In this document: in pieces, positions 8,471 to 17,596 of the stretch
How positions within the stretch are numbered: the stretch's first letter is position 1
How the letters are laid out: each line of letters starts with the position of its first letter
Origin: Luteimonas marina
GTDB taxonomy: Bacteria; Pseudomonadota; Gammaproteobacteria; Xanthomonadales; Xanthomonadaceae
DNA length: 64,000 nt
Reading direction: 5' to 3'
NCBI RefSeq assembly: GCF_007859325.1
Contig: NZ_VOHK01000003.1
Coordinates: forward strand, 124,001-188,000
Translations under genes and position numbers: made by a program
Notes under the pieces: model-generated
What the model saw: only the letters and a program-made list of their open reading frames with translations
Told to the model about the DNA's origin: nothing
Database searches by the model: none

Positions 8471-10102
8471 TCAGGCGCCCTGCGTCGAAGCCGTGTGTCC
8501 CCGGATCAGGTCCGCCGCGCGTTCGGCAATCATGATCGTCGGCGCGTTGGTGTTGCCGCCGATAAGATTCGGCATCACCGAGGCGTCGACCACGCGCAGG
8601 CCTTCGACGCCGCGCACGCGCAGCTGCGGATCGACCACGGCTTCATCATCACTGCCCATGCGGCAGCTGCCGACCGGGTGGTACACGCTTTCGGCCTTGG
8701 CGCGGATGAAGTCGGCGAGTTCCGCGTCGCTCAGGTCGTCGCGCGCGGGGAAGATCGGCGCGCCGCGGTAGGGATCGAACGCGCGCTGGGCGAGGATGTC
8801 GCGCGAGACCTTCGCGCACTCGACCATCATCCTCAGGTCGAAGCCGTCCTCGTCGGACAGGTAGTTCGCCTCGATCCGCGGCTTGTCGCCGACGCGGCCG
8901 CTGGCCAGCGCGATCCGGCCGCGGCTGCGCGGACGCAGGAAGCAGGCGTGGAGGGTGTAGCCGTCGCCGGGCAGGCGGTGGCGGCCGTGGTCGTCGAGCA
9001 TCGCCGGCACGAAGTGGAACTGGATGTCGGCGCGTTCGTCCGGCGCCAGCGGCGAGCGCACGAAGCCGCCGGCCTCGGCGATGTTGCTGCTGCCGGGGCC
9101 GCGGTGGCCGCGCAGGAAGTAGTCGAACGCGACCTTCAGGTCGCTCATCCGGTCGTAGCTCACGCGCTGCGTCGAGTGCCACAGCGTGCACACGTCGAGG
9201 TGGTCCTGCAGGTTTCCGCCGACGCCGGGCGCGTCGTGCACCACCTTGATGCCGTGCCGGCGCAGCTCGGCGGCCGGGCCGACGCCCGACAGCATCAGCA
9301 GCTGCGGCGAGTTGATCGCGCCGCCGCACAGCAGGACCTCGCGCGCGGCCGGCTGGTGGAACGCGCCACCGCGCGCGGCATAGACCACGCCCGAGGCGCG
9401 GCCGCCCTCGAAGGTGATGCGGTTGACCTGTGCGCCGGTCACGATGCTGAGATTGGGACGCGCCTTCGCCGGCTCGAGATACGCGACTGCCGCCGAGCAG
9501 CGCGCGCCGTCGCGCTGGGTGACCTGGTACAGGCCGACGCCGAGCTGGTCGTGGCCGTTGAAATCGTCGTTGTGCGGAATGCCGGCCTGTCCGGCCGCTT
9601 CGATGAAGGCACGCGAGAGCGGGTTGACGTGGCGCAGGTCCGACACCGACAGCGGACCGTCGCCGCCATGCAGCGCGTCGCCGCCGCGCGCGTTGCCCTC
9701 GCTGCGGCGGAACCAGGGCAGCACGGCGTCCCAGTGCCAGCCGGTCGCGCCGAGCGTGGCCCAGTCGTCGTAGTCGGCGGGTACGCCGCGGATGTAGCAC
9801 ATGGCGTTGATCGAACTGGAGCCGCCCAGCACCTTGCCGCGCGGCCACCACAGCCTGCGGTTGCCGAGCTGCGGTTCGGGCGCGGTGTCGTAGTCCCAGT
9901 TCACCCCCTTGCGGTTGACCAGCTTCGCCAGTCCCGCGGGCATGTGGATGAACGGGTGCCAGTCGCGCGGCCCGGCCTCGAGCAGCAGCACGCGCACGTC
10001 CGGGTCTTCGGAGAGCCTGTTGGCGAGCACGCAGCCGGCCGAGCCGGCACCGATGACGATGTAGTCGAAAGCCTGGGTCGGGGCGGCGGGTCTGACGGCC
10101 AT
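8471..10102 (-). CDS. GMC family FAD-dependent oxidoreductase (choline/alcohol dehydrogenase-like)
   Basis: A 543-residue glucose-methanol-choline oxidoreductase. Seen: the FAD-binding IVIGAGSAGCVLANRLSED near the N-terminus, the ADP-contact LLLEAGP, the GMC signature region GGSSSINAMCYIRG, and a C-terminal YHPVGSCRMG with the active-site His, ending in NTNAPTIMIAERAADLI. Family members oxidise alcohols such as choline or aliphatic alcohols. No betaine aldehyde dehydrogenase, BetI or choline transporter lies alongside, so a BetA role in osmoprotectant synthesis is unproven and I assign no symbol. It is divergent from the transporter gene at 10203. Confidence 0.9.
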   Translation of the reverse strand: MAVRPAAPTQAFDYIVIGAGSAGCVLANRLSEDPDVRVLLLEAGPRDWHPFIHMPAGLAKLVNRKGVNWDYDTAPEPQLGNRRLWWPRGKVLGGSSSINAMCYIRGVPADYDDWATLGATGWHWDAVLPWFRRSEGNARGGDALHGGDGPLSVSDLRHVNPLSRAFIEAAGQAGIPHNDDFNGHDQLGVGLYQVTQRDGARCSAAVAYLEPAKARPNLSIVTGAQVNRITFEGGRASGVVYAARGGAFHQPAAREVLLCGGAINSPQLLMLSGVGPAAELRRHGIKVVHDAPGVGGNLQDHLDVCTLWHSTQRVSYDRMSDLKVAFDYFLRGHRGPGSSNIAEAGGFVRSPLAPDERADIQFHFVPAMLDDHGRHRLPGDGYTLHACFLRPRSRGRIALASGRVGDKPRIEANYLSDEDGFDLRMMVECAKVSRDILAQRAFDPYRGAPIFPARDDLSDAELADFIRAKAESVYHPVGSCRMGSDDEAVVDPQLRVRGVEGLRVVDASVMPNLIGGNTNAPTIMIAERAADLIRGHTASTQGA

Positions 10103-10202
10103 CGGCGCACGGTAGGTGGCGGAACTAGAGCATATGCTCGGCGAGGTGGCGGGCGCAGCGGCATTGGGCTAACGTTTGCGCGGCCCAAGGCGCGGACACC
10201 CG

Positions 10203-11582
10203 ATGAGCAGCGCAGACGAACACCACGCTTCCGCGGGCCGCGCCGCGCGCTTCCGCGCCGCGCTCGCCGAATCGCCGCCGCTGCTGTGGTCGTTCCTGTA
10301 CTTCTTCTGCCTGCTCAGCGGCTACTACGTGCTGCGGCCGGTGCGCGAGGCGATGGCGGCCTCCAGCGACGTCGAGGCGGTGTTCCCGCCCGCGCTGATC
10401 GCGTTCTTCGCCGAGCGCGGGGTGGCGCTCGGCGAATTCACGCTGCAGTTCATCTTCACCGCGGTATTCCTGATCATGCTGCTGCTGCAGCCGGTCTACG
10501 GCTGGCTGGTCAGCCGTTTCGCGCGGCGCGTGTTCCTGCCGGTGATCTACGGCTTCTTCATCGTCACGCTGCTGCTGTTCCATGCGATGTTCGACAGCGG
10601 CGTCGCCGGGCGCGGACTGGCCTTCATCCTCTGGATCACGGTGTTCAACCTGTTCGCGGTCGCCGTGTTCTGGAGCTTCATGGCCGATGTGTACAGCAAC
10701 ATCGAGGCGAAGAAGTACTACGGCTACATCGGCGCGGCGGGCACGATAGGCGCTTTCCTCGGGCCGATCCTGACGCGCAGCCTGGTCGAGCGCGTCGGCA
10801 TCCCGAACATGATGCTGGTCTCGGCGGTGCTGCTGACGGTCTGCGTGGCCTGCATCCTGCGCCTGCGCCGCTACGCCGTGCTGCGCGAGGCGGAGCGCAG
10901 GCAGGTCAGCGGCGAAAAGCCGATGGGCGGCGAGGTGCTGGCCGGACTGAAGCTGGTGCTGAAGGAGCCGCTGTTGCGCTGGCTGGCGCTGATGGTGGTG
11001 CTGGGCGTGGGCGTGGGCACGCTGCTGTACAACGAACAGAACCGGATCGCGCGCACGGCCTTCGCCAGCGCCGAGGAGCGCGCCGCGTTCTTCTCCACGC
11101 TCGACCTCGCGGTCAACTCCCTGACCCTGGTCGTGCAGTTGTTCGTGACCCGCGCGCTGATGTCGCGCTTCGGCATCGCGCCGGCGCTGCTGATCCCGGG
11201 CGCGGCGATCATCTTCGGCTTCTCGATCCTGTCGGCGTCGCCGCTGCCGCTGATGGTCGCGATCGTCCAGGTCGTGACCCGGGCCAGCGAGTTCTCGCTG
11301 GCCAAGCCGGCGCGCGAGACCATCTACACCCGCGTCGGCCGCGAATGGCGCTACAAGGCCGGCGCCGCGATCGACACGGTGATCTACCGCGGCGGCGACC
11401 TGACCTTCGTCTGGGTGCACAAGGCGTTGTCGGCGTTCGGGTCGAACGTGGTGTTCGGCGCCGGGCTGCTGATCGCATCGGCAATGACCTTCAGCGCATG
11501 GCGGCTGCTGAAGGAGGAAGCGAAGTTGCCGTCGGAGCGGGCGCCGCGCCCGGCGACTCCGGAAGCGGTACGCAGTCGCTAG
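10203..11582 (+). CDS. Multi-spanning transporter, Npt1/Npt2- or MFS-like
   Basis: A 459-residue integral membrane protein with about 12 hydrophobic helices. The N-terminal LLSGYYVLRPVREAMAA and later NEQNRIARTAF and FSLAKPARETIYTRVGREWRYKAGAAIDT resemble bacterial relatives of the ATP/ADP translocase (Npt1/Npt2 nucleotide transporter) family; a general MFS carrier is the alternative. Substrate is unknown; free-living members are unlikely to import host ATP. ATG at 10203 is chosen over an upstream in-frame GTG-type start because the shorter version begins just before the first helix region. Divergent from the GMC oxidoreductase gene. Confidence 0.7.
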   Translation: MSSADEHHASAGRAARFRAALAESPPLLWSFLYFFCLLSGYYVLRPVREAMAASSDVEAVFPPALIAFFAERGVALGEFTLQFIFTAVFLIMLLLQPVYGWLVSRFARRVFLPVIYGFFIVTLLLFHAMFDSGVAGRGLAFILWITVFNLFAVAVFWSFMADVYSNIEAKKYYGYIGAAGTIGAFLGPILTRSLVERVGIPNMMLVSAVLLTVCVACILRLRRYAVLREAERRQVSGEKPMGGEVLAGLKLVLKEPLLRWLALMVVLGVGVGTLLYNEQNRIARTAFASAEERAAFFSTLDLAVNSLTLVVQLFVTRALMSRFGIAPALLIPGAAIIFGFSILSASPLPLMVAIVQVVTRASEFSLAKPARETIYTRVGREWRYKAGAAIDTVIYRGGDLTFVWVHKALSAFGSNVVFGAGLLIASAMTFSAWRLLKEEAKLPSERAPRPATPEAVRSR

Positions 11583-11707
11583 CAGGGCGTCGGAGAATCG
11601 TCGTTCCGGGCGCGGCGGGACGTCCGGGGACATGGGTCGGCGGGATTCCACTGCGTTCGGAACGGCAAATCAGGCTCCAGCGCAGCCTCGCGTGGCATCG
11701 CCGGGCC

Positions 11708-12088
11708 TTATCGCGCGAGCAGCGGCGCGGCGAACAGGATTGCGCCGAGCGCGAACAGGGCCGTCAGCGCATGCACCATCGGATGGTTCACCCGCAGCCA
11801 GACGAACTGGACCGCCGTACGGATGATCCAGAACGCCGACATGCCCACCAGCACGGCGCGGCCAAGCGGCGTTGCCGACAGTTCGCCGGGATACAGCAGG
11901 CACAGCAGCCCGACGCCGGTGAACACCCAGACCAGCTGCAGGTTGGCGATCTGTGCGATCGCGCGATTGGGCAGCGTCGTGCCCTGCAGGCTGCGCGGCC
12001 AGTCGAACAGGCGCCAGAAGCCTGCATGGAACAGCGCGAAGCCGAAGCTGTGGAGTGCGCAGAGCAGGAGCATCGTGTGCATGGGCAT
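11708..12088 (-). CDS. Small four-helix membrane protein, unknown function
   Basis: A 126-residue, strongly hydrophobic protein with four predicted membrane helices (starting at MLLLCALHSFGFALFHAGF, IANLQLVWVFTGVGLLCLL, AVLVGMSAFWIIRTAVQF and ALTALFALGAILFAA). I do not recognise a named family. The His and Trp residues at helix ends are common in small respiratory-like membrane proteins but prove nothing. ATG at 12088 starts MPMHTMLLL. The hotdog-fold gene ends 97 bp upstream on the same strand, so cotranscription is possible. Confidence 0.7.
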   Translation of the reverse strand: MPMHTMLLLCALHSFGFALFHAGFWRLFDWPRSLQGTTLPNRAIAQIANLQLVWVFTGVGLLCLLYPGELSATPLGRAVLVGMSAFWIIRTAVQFVWLRVNHPMVHALTALFALGAILFAAPLLAR

Positions 12089-12185
12089 GATCAGGGGAAC
12101 GGAGTCGGGACGGGCGGCGGTTCCGTGGGCGCTTCCTGCGGTCGCGGCATGCGGCGGCGGCCCCGTCCTGCGGGACGGCGCCCGG

Positions 12186-12656
12186 TCACGGCCGTCGCGG
12201 CGACACCCACATCGCGATGCGCGCGCGGAAGACCGTCTCGCCCTGCGGATCGGTGACGTCGACGCGCACCGGCAGCGCGTAGCCTTCGGGCGACTCGCGC
12301 GGTGTTTCCTCGGGCGTCGCGACCGCGCGCATCGTGCCGACGGCCTTCTTCAGGTATTCGACCGTCATGCCGCGCGGGATCCAGCGCATCGACGCGGGGA
12401 TGCTGACGTCGGTGGTCAGCCCGCCGACGAATTCGGCGAGGTTGCACAGCGCGATGGCGTGGACCGTGCTGAGATGGTTGGTGACGGCGCGGCGGTGGGC
12501 GATGGTGGCCTCGCCGCGACCGGGTTCGAGCGAGACCATGCGTGGCGCGATGCCGGCGAAGTAGGGGGCCTTGAAGCAGATCAGCTTCGAGAACAGCCAT
12601 TTGCCTGCGGGCTTGTTCGCCAGTTTGCCGTAGATCGAGAGGACCCGGTTGCTCAT
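12186..12656 (-). CDS. DUF4442 / hotdog-fold putative thioesterase
   Basis: A 156-residue protein of the hotdog-fold DUF4442 type, related to acyl-CoA thioesterases (PaaI/YiiD-like). Seen: RRAVTNHLSTVHAIALCNLAEFVGG, where a polar segment precedes the buried helix as in hotdog thioesterases, then TVEYLKKAVGTMRA and a C-terminal beta strand RARIAMWVSPRRP. I start it at ATG 12656 (MSNRVLSIYGK); the longer frame begins in the neighbouring family B repeat (translating to MDSGFRRND) and is an artefact. Its closeness to fadE fits a role on acyl-CoA, but no substrate can be named. Confidence 0.78.
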   Translation of the reverse strand: MSNRVLSIYGKLANKPAGKWLFSKLICFKAPYFAGIAPRMVSLEPGRGEATIAHRRAVTNHLSTVHAIALCNLAEFVGGLTTDVSIPASMRWIPRGMTVEYLKKAVGTMRAVATPEETPRESPEGYALPVRVDVTDPQGETVFRARIAMWVSPRRP

Positions 12657-12701
12657 GAAGCCATGCCCCGATTGTTCGTGACGGTGCACCGTTCTTTGCC
12701 C

Positions 12702-12812
12702 GTCATTCCGGCGAAAGCCGGAATCCATTTTGCTCTTGATCTTGCTTCTGTTTCATGCGGATGAAAATCCAGAAGCAACGTCCAAATGGATTCCGGCTTT
12801 CGCCGGAATGAC
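12702..12812. repeat. Intergenic inverted repeat, family B copy 2
   Basis: Arms at 12702-12728 and 12786-12812 begin GTCATTCCGGCGAAAGCCGG and are inverted copies, with a longer centre than other family members. It lies between fadE and the DUF4442 gene on the same (minus) strand. A fragment resembling family E follows at 12838-12867, just before the fadE stop. Confidence 0.85.
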
Positions 12813-12872
12813 GGGGTCTAGGGGCGTCGCAAGAAGAATGGGGAACCATTCCCGATTCCCCATTCCCCGCCC

Positions 12873-15350
12873 TTACGCCGCCTCGCGCGGCTGTCGCTTG
12901 TGCTGCGGCTGGTCATAGTAGGTGGCCGCGCGCAGCTCGTGCGGATCGAAGTCGTCGACGGTGATCGCATCCAGCGTCAGTTCGCGCAGTTCCTCCAGCT
13001 GCTTGCGCTCGTCCGCGGTGATCCAGCCCTCGCGCACGCCCTCGTCGAGCTGGCTCCTGAAATCCAGCGCCTCGATGTCGCTGTTCTTCAGCGCCTTGAG
13101 GAACTTGCGCTCCACCGGTTCGGCCGCGATCGCCTTGGCGAGGTAGCTGTTGATGCGTCCGCCCGGGTTGTTCGCGCAGGGCGTCAGGAACACGCCCTGC
13201 GCCAGGCGGTCGCGCGCCTCGTTCGGCGCCATCAGCAGCGCGGCGACGCGGTGGCCGAGGCGATCGCCCGGCGCTTCGGCGCGGCGGCCCCAGGGGAAGA
13301 TCAGCGCCCACATCAGCCAGCCGACCGGGCGGATCGGGAAGTTGCGCAGCGCCGCCGAGAGCGCGTTCTCGATCTTGTGCACGCTGTCGTGGAAGGCCCA
13401 GGCCAGCAGCGGCTGGTCGGCCTGCGGCGCGCCCTCGTCGTGGTAGCGCTTGAGCATCGCGCTGGTCATGTAGACGTGGCTGAGCACGTCGCCCAGGCGC
13501 CCGGACAGCGATTCCTTGAACTTGAGCTTGCCGCCGAGCAGCAGCATCGACACGTCGGCCATCAGCGCGAGGTTGGCCGAATAGCGATCGAGCTTGCGGA
13601 AGTAGCGGCGGGTGTAGTCGTCGCCGGGCGCGGCGCCGATCTTCGCGCCGGTGATGCCGAACCACAGCGAGCGCACCGCGTTGGAGATCGCGAAGCCGAT
13701 GTGGCCGAACAGGTTCTCGTCGAACTCGTCGACGCCGGCCTTCAGATCCGGGTTCTGCGCCGCCTTCATCTCCTTCATCACCCACGGATGGCACAGGATC
13801 GCGCCCTGGCCGAAGATCAGCAGGCTGCGGGTCATGATGTTGGCGCCTTCGACCGTGATCGCGATCGGCGAGGCCTGCCAGGCGCGGCCGCCGATGTTGC
13901 GCGGGCCGAGGATGATGCCCTTGCCGCCGACGATGTCCATGAAGTCGCTGGCGACTTCGCGGCCCATCGTGGTGCAGTGGTACTTGGCGATCGCCGACGG
14001 CACCGACGGTACGTCGCCGCGATCCACCGCCGCGGCCGTCGCCTGCGACAGCGCGCTGGTGGCGTAGGCCTTGCCGCCGATCCGCGCCAGCGCTTCCTCC
14101 ACGCCCTCGAAGCGGCCGATCGACAGGCCGAACTGCTTGCGGATGCGCGCGTAGGCGCCGCCGACCACCGCCGCGAACTTGACGCCGCCGCTGGCCGTGG
14201 AGGGCAGGGTGATCGAACGGCCCACGGCGAGGCATTCATTGAGCATGTTCCAGCCCAGGCCGGCCTTGTCGACGCCACCGATCAGCTGGCTCAGCGGGAT
14301 GAACACCTCCTTGCCGCGGATCGGTCCGTTCTGGAACGGGGAGTTCAGCGGAAAATGGCGGCGGCCGACCTCGACGCCGTCGGTATCGCGCGGCAGCAGC
14401 GCCAGGGTGATGCCGATGTCGCGGGTGTCGCCGATCAGGCCGTCGGGGTCGTACATGCGGAAGGCGAGGCCGATGATCGTCGCCACCGGCGCCAGCGTGA
14501 TGTAGCGCTTGTCGAAGGTGAGCCGGACGCCGAGCACGTTGGCGCCGTTCCAGTCGCCCTTGCAGACGATGCCGAAGTCGGGGATCGAGGTCGCGTCGGA
14601 GCCGGCGAAGGGCCCGGTCAGGCCGAAGCAGGGCACTTCCTGGCCGGCGGCCAGGCGCGGCAGGTAGTGGTCCTTCTGCTCCTTCGTGCCGTAGTGCATC
14701 AGCAGCTCGCCCGGGCCGAGCGAGTTCGGCACGCCGACCGTCGAGCTGACCACGCTGGAAACCGAGGCCAGCTTCTGGATCACCTTGTGGTGCGCCAGCG
14801 CGCTGAAGCCGAGGCCGCCGTATTCCTTCGGGATGATCATGCCGAAGAAGCGGTTGTGCTTGATGAAGTCCCACAGCTCCGGCGGCAGGTCGGCGTGGAC
14901 GTGGTTGATCTGCCACTCGTCGACCATCCTGCAGAGTTCTTCGACCGGGCCGTCGAGGAAGGCCTGCTCCTCGTCGGTGAGCTGCGGCTTGGGATAGGCC
15001 AGCAGCTTGTTCCAGTCCGGATCGCCGGTGAACAGCTCGCCCTCGAAGCCGACCGAGCCGGTTTCCAGCGCGATGCGCTCGGTCTGCGACAGCGGCGGCA
15101 GCACCTTGCGGAAGAACTTCAGCAGCGGCGTGGTGACCAGCGGCTTGCGGATGAACGGCAGCAGCAGCGGCACCGCGATCGCGGCAACGACGATCGCGGC
15201 GACGATCGTCGCGGCCTGGTTGGCGCCGAGCAGCCAGCAGGCGGCGAGCAGGGTGGCGGTGATCGCGGCCCAGACCGCGAGGCGCAGCCGGTGATAGGCC
15301 GCGAACGCGCCGGCCAGCAGGAACGCGATGAAGGGAAGGGCGACGCTCAT
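12873..15350 (-). CDS. fadE: Acyl-CoA dehydrogenase FadE
   Basis: First oxidation step of fatty-acid beta-oxidation (acyl-CoA to trans-2-enoyl-CoA), FAD-dependent. At 825 residues it matches the large E. coli-type FadE (814). Seen: two N-terminal hydrophobic segments (residues 1-65), then the dehydrogenase core with FGMIIPKEYGGLGFSALAHH, CFGLTGPFAGSD, and VEGANIMTRSLLIFGQGA, followed by the FadE-specific C-terminal domain (DUF1974). The ATG at 15350 is preceded by a good minus-strand promoter whose start site overlaps a perfect palindrome; the divergent TetR gene 160 bp away is the obvious candidate regulator. Confidence 0.96.
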   Translation of the reverse strand: MSVALPFIAFLLAGAFAAYHRLRLAVWAAITATLLAACWLLGANQAATIVAAIVVAAIAVPLLLPFIRKPLVTTPLLKFFRKVLPPLSQTERIALETGSVGFEGELFTGDPDWNKLLAYPKPQLTDEEQAFLDGPVEELCRMVDEWQINHVHADLPPELWDFIKHNRFFGMIIPKEYGGLGFSALAHHKVIQKLASVSSVVSSTVGVPNSLGPGELLMHYGTKEQKDHYLPRLAAGQEVPCFGLTGPFAGSDATSIPDFGIVCKGDWNGANVLGVRLTFDKRYITLAPVATIIGLAFRMYDPDGLIGDTRDIGITLALLPRDTDGVEVGRRHFPLNSPFQNGPIRGKEVFIPLSQLIGGVDKAGLGWNMLNECLAVGRSITLPSTASGGVKFAAVVGGAYARIRKQFGLSIGRFEGVEEALARIGGKAYATSALSQATAAAVDRGDVPSVPSAIAKYHCTTMGREVASDFMDIVGGKGIILGPRNIGGRAWQASPIAITVEGANIMTRSLLIFGQGAILCHPWVMKEMKAAQNPDLKAGVDEFDENLFGHIGFAISNAVRSLWFGITGAKIGAAPGDDYTRRYFRKLDRYSANLALMADVSMLLLGGKLKFKESLSGRLGDVLSHVYMTSAMLKRYHDEGAPQADQPLLAWAFHDSVHKIENALSAALRNFPIRPVGWLMWALIFPWGRRAEAPGDRLGHRVAALLMAPNEARDRLAQGVFLTPCANNPGGRINSYLAKAIAAEPVERKFLKALKNSDIEALDFRSQLDEGVREGWITADERKQLEELRELTLDAITVDDFDPHELRAATYYDQPQHKRQPREAA

Positions 15351-15409
15351 CCGATGCCTCCAGAGGGGGATTGTGGCTGCGCGGCCGGGAATGGGCCGTG
15401 ACGAGCCGA

Positions 15410-15450
15410 ACCGTACGGTCGAGTATGGTGACCCCGATCAGGGTTGTCAA
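15410..15450 (-). promoter_or_regulatory. fadE promoter with overlapping palindromic operator
   Basis: Reading the minus strand: TTGACA (15450-15445), 17-bp spacer, CATACT (15427-15422). The expected start near 15415 falls inside the perfect 10-bp palindrome ACCGTACGGT (15410-15419). A repressor bound there would block fadE transcription; the divergent TetR-family gene is the likely source. Promoter hexamers are seen; the operator role is inferred. Confidence 0.6.
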
Positions 15451-15509
15451 CGTGCCTGCGAATCGGCGACGATACTTTTCCCGACGCTGGCGTATGGACA
15501 ACCACCGAC

Positions 15510-16154
15510 ATGGGCAAACCCGCCGCCAACCCGCCCGCCAGGGCCGCCGACACCGGCGACGCCGCGACTGCGAACGCCGAAGCCGGCAAGCCCGAGCGGA
15601 CCGGCCGCCTCAGCGCGGAAGACTGGGCGCAGGCCGCGCTCGACCTGATCGCCGAACAGGGCGTGGCCGCGGTCGCGGTGGAGCCGCTGGCGCGCCGCCT
15701 CGGCGTGACCAAGGGCAGCTTCTACTGGCATTTCCCTTCGCGCGAGGCGCTGCTGCAGGCGGCGATGGAGCGCTGGGAGAACGTCGAACAGGAAGCGGTG
15801 TTCGGCACGCTCGAGCGCGTGCCCGATCCGCGCGAGCGCCTGCGCGCGCTGTTCCAGATGGTGGCGCACGAATACCAGTCGCACGTGATCTACAGCGCCC
15901 TGCTCAAGGCGCTCGACCACCCGGCGGTGCAGCCGGTGATCGACCGCGTGTCCAAGCGCCGCCTCGACTACCTCGCCGCCTCGTTCCGCCAGACCGGCCT
16001 CGGCCGCGAGGATGCGCAGCACCGCGCGCGCCTGACCTACGCCGCCTACGTCGGCTTCCTGCAGCTCAACCTGCAGCTGCACCAGGCGCGCATGCCGCAG
16101 GAGGAGTTCGAGGCCTACGTCGAGCACCTGTCGAAGACGCTGGTGCCGGCCTGA
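15510..16154 (+). CDS. TetR/AcrR family transcriptional regulator
   Basis: A 214-residue TetR-type repressor. The DNA-binding domain is clear: WAQAALDLIAEQGVAAVAVEPLARRLGVTKGSFYWHF, with the recognition helix ending in the typical GSFYWHF. About 28 disordered residues precede it. I start at ATG 15510 (MGKPAANPP); an in-frame start at 15444 would place translation across the fadE promoter and adds nothing family-like. The ligand-binding half (residues 80-214) is helical and unremarkable. Divergent from fadE, so it probably represses fadE in the absence of an acyl-CoA ligand; that assignment is inferred from position only. Confidence 0.88.
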   Translation: MGKPAANPPARAADTGDAATANAEAGKPERTGRLSAEDWAQAALDLIAEQGVAAVAVEPLARRLGVTKGSFYWHFPSREALLQAAMERWENVEQEAVFGTLERVPDPRERLRALFQMVAHEYQSHVIYSALLKALDHPAVQPVIDRVSKRRLDYLAASFRQTGLGREDAQHRARLTYAAYVGFLQLNLQLHQARMPQEEFEAYVEHLSKTLVPA

Positions 16155-16220
16155 GGCATTGCGCCAACGGCATCTGCTGTCATTCCCGCGGGCGTGGCCC
16201 GATGCCGGACTTGATGCGGG

Positions 16221-16352
16221 GTAGGTCGGGGCTACGCTCCCACGCTCCGCGGACCATGCATCCCTCGCGTCGGCCGCGTAGGTCGGGGCTACGCCCCCGA
16301 CGCTCCGCGCACCGTGCATCCCTCGCGTCGGCCGCGTAGGGCCGACCTACGG
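16221..16352. repeat. Tandem 57-58 bp repeat with terminal inverted part
   Basis: Unit 1 (from 16221) and unit 2 (from 16278) both begin GTAGGTCGGGGCTACGC and run through a shared CCCTCGCGTCGGCCGC end. A third, truncated unit starts at 16336 (GTAGGGCCGACCTACGG) and is itself self-complementary to the unit start. It lies between the converging TetR and DUF2145 genes and probably serves both 3' ends. Confidence 0.75.
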
Positions 16353-16361
16353 CACGCCACG

Positions 16362-17180
16362 CTAACCCGGCCCCGGCCTCGCCAGCAGCACGCCGCCACG
16401 CCATTCCATCTGCGCCTCGGCGTGGCCGCGCTCGTCCAGCCAGCGCAGGATCGAGCGCACCGTGACCACCGGATAGTCGCCGGACAGCCGCGTGCCGACG
16501 CCGTGGTCGGTGAAGGCAATGTTGCTGCCGAACAGGCCGCCGAGCACGCGTTTCGAATAGGGGATGTGGATCGTGTCGGCGCGGAAGCCGTCGCGCGCGG
16601 CGACTTGCCAGGCGTCCTGCCGCCCGCGGATGTCGCCGGCCGCGGGCAGCGTGGCTGCGAGCGTTTCCAGCACCCAGGCGGTGGAGTTCTGGTAGTCGCG
16701 GCTGCCGGGACGTGCGATCAGGTTGTAGCTCGGCTGGTACAGCGCGTTGGCGGGCAGCGCATGCAGGTGGTCGGCGAGACGCTGCGCATGGTCGGGCTGC
16801 AGCCAGACGATGCGCGCGTCCTGGTTCACCAGGTCGTCCGAGAAGAAGTTCACCAGCCCCTGCGCGTACAGCCCGGAGCGATGGCTGCCGCATTCGTTGA
16901 GCAGGTGGACGACGGTCCAGCGGCCGTCGGCGTGGTCGCGCACGGCGAAGCCGGCGTGGCTGTAGACCAGTCCGTGTTCGGACAGGTCGCGGCCGATCCG
17001 CGCGACCAGGGCGACCGGTGCATCCGTGCGGTCCAGCGCCGCGGCCGTGCGCAGCGCGGTCTCGGCTGCGGCCGCCACCTTCTCCGGCGGCATCCGCACC
17101 GCCTCGCAGTGCGTGCCGGCCTCGACATGGGCCGACAAGAAGCCCAGCAGCGCCAGCAGTCCGGCGAGCAGGCGGCTCAC
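16362..17180 (-). CDS. DUF2145 family exported protein
   Basis: A 272-residue protein with a signal peptide (SRLLAGLLALLGFLSAHVEA) followed by a compact domain with GLVYSHAGFAVRDHADGRWTVVHLLNECG, resembling NlpC/P60-like Cys/His hydrolase folds; DUF2145 matches by length and pattern. I choose the GTG at 17180 because it overlaps the upstream gene's stop (GTGA) and gives a proper signal sequence; the frame stays open far upstream, but that part is an Arg-rich shadow of the upstream gene. Candidate catalytic residues are His in YSHAGF and Cys in NECGS. Function unknown; translationally coupled to the 139-residue gene before it. Confidence 0.72.
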   Translation of the reverse strand: MSRLLAGLLALLGFLSAHVEAGTHCEAVRMPPEKVAAAAETALRTAAALDRTDAPVALVARIGRDLSEHGLVYSHAGFAVRDHADGRWTVVHLLNECGSHRSGLYAQGLVNFFSDDLVNQDARIVWLQPDHAQRLADHLHALPANALYQPSYNLIARPGSRDYQNSTAWVLETLAATLPAAGDIRGRQDAWQVAARDGFRADTIHIPYSKRVLGGLFGSNIAFTDHGVGTRLSGDYPVVTVRSILRWLDERGHAEAQMEWRGGVLLARPGPG

Positions 17181-17596
17181 AGCGGCAGCCTGCGCGAGTG
17201 CAGGTGCGGGCGCGCGAGTGCGTTGGCGACGAAGCACAGCGATTCGCCGGCGACGCTGAGGATCCAGCCGGCCGAGACCGCGGTGACGACGACGGCGGTG
17301 CCGACCGCGATCCCGAGCGCCTTCGCCGCTTCGGCCGAAATCTCGACGATGGCCGACGCGCCCATCGCCACCGCGGAAATCGTCAGCGCCACCGCCTCGC
17401 CGCTGGCTTCGATCGCGGTGACCGAGAACGCGCCGCCGGCGGACAGCGCCTCGGCCATCACGACCGGCACTTCCACCGACGCGGCCAGGCTTGCCTCGGA
17501 CTGTCGGCTGGCGTCGGACTGGGTGGCGGCCCGGGTCGGCGCGATCGCCGCGGACAGGGCCAATACGGACAGCAGGGTCAGGAACCGGATGCGCAT
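17177..17596 (-). CDS. Small exported protein of unknown function
   Basis: A 139-residue protein with a clean signal peptide (MRIRFLTLLSVLALSAAIAPTRA) and a mature part rich in Ala, Val, Ser and Glu with glycine/valine hydrophobic stretches (ALGIAVGTAVVVTAVSAGW), so it may be membrane-associated. I start it at ATG 17596. It overlaps the DUF2145 gene by 4 bp, and the pair most likely form one unit; conserved pairing suggests they act together at the cell envelope. No family recognised. Confidence 0.7.
   Translation of the reverse strand: MRIRFLTLLSVLALSAAIAPTRAATQSDASRQSEASLAASVEVPVVMAEALSAGGAFSVTAIEASGEAVALTISAVAMGASAIVEISAEAAKALGIAVGTAVVVTAVSAGWILSVAGESLCFVANALARPHLHSRRLPL

Noticed and set aside
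8495..12256. Very long plus-strand open frame opposite the GMC oxidoreductase
   Set aside because: It is the complement of real genes, with His/Gln/Arg-rich composition typical of antisense frames in GC-rich DNA.
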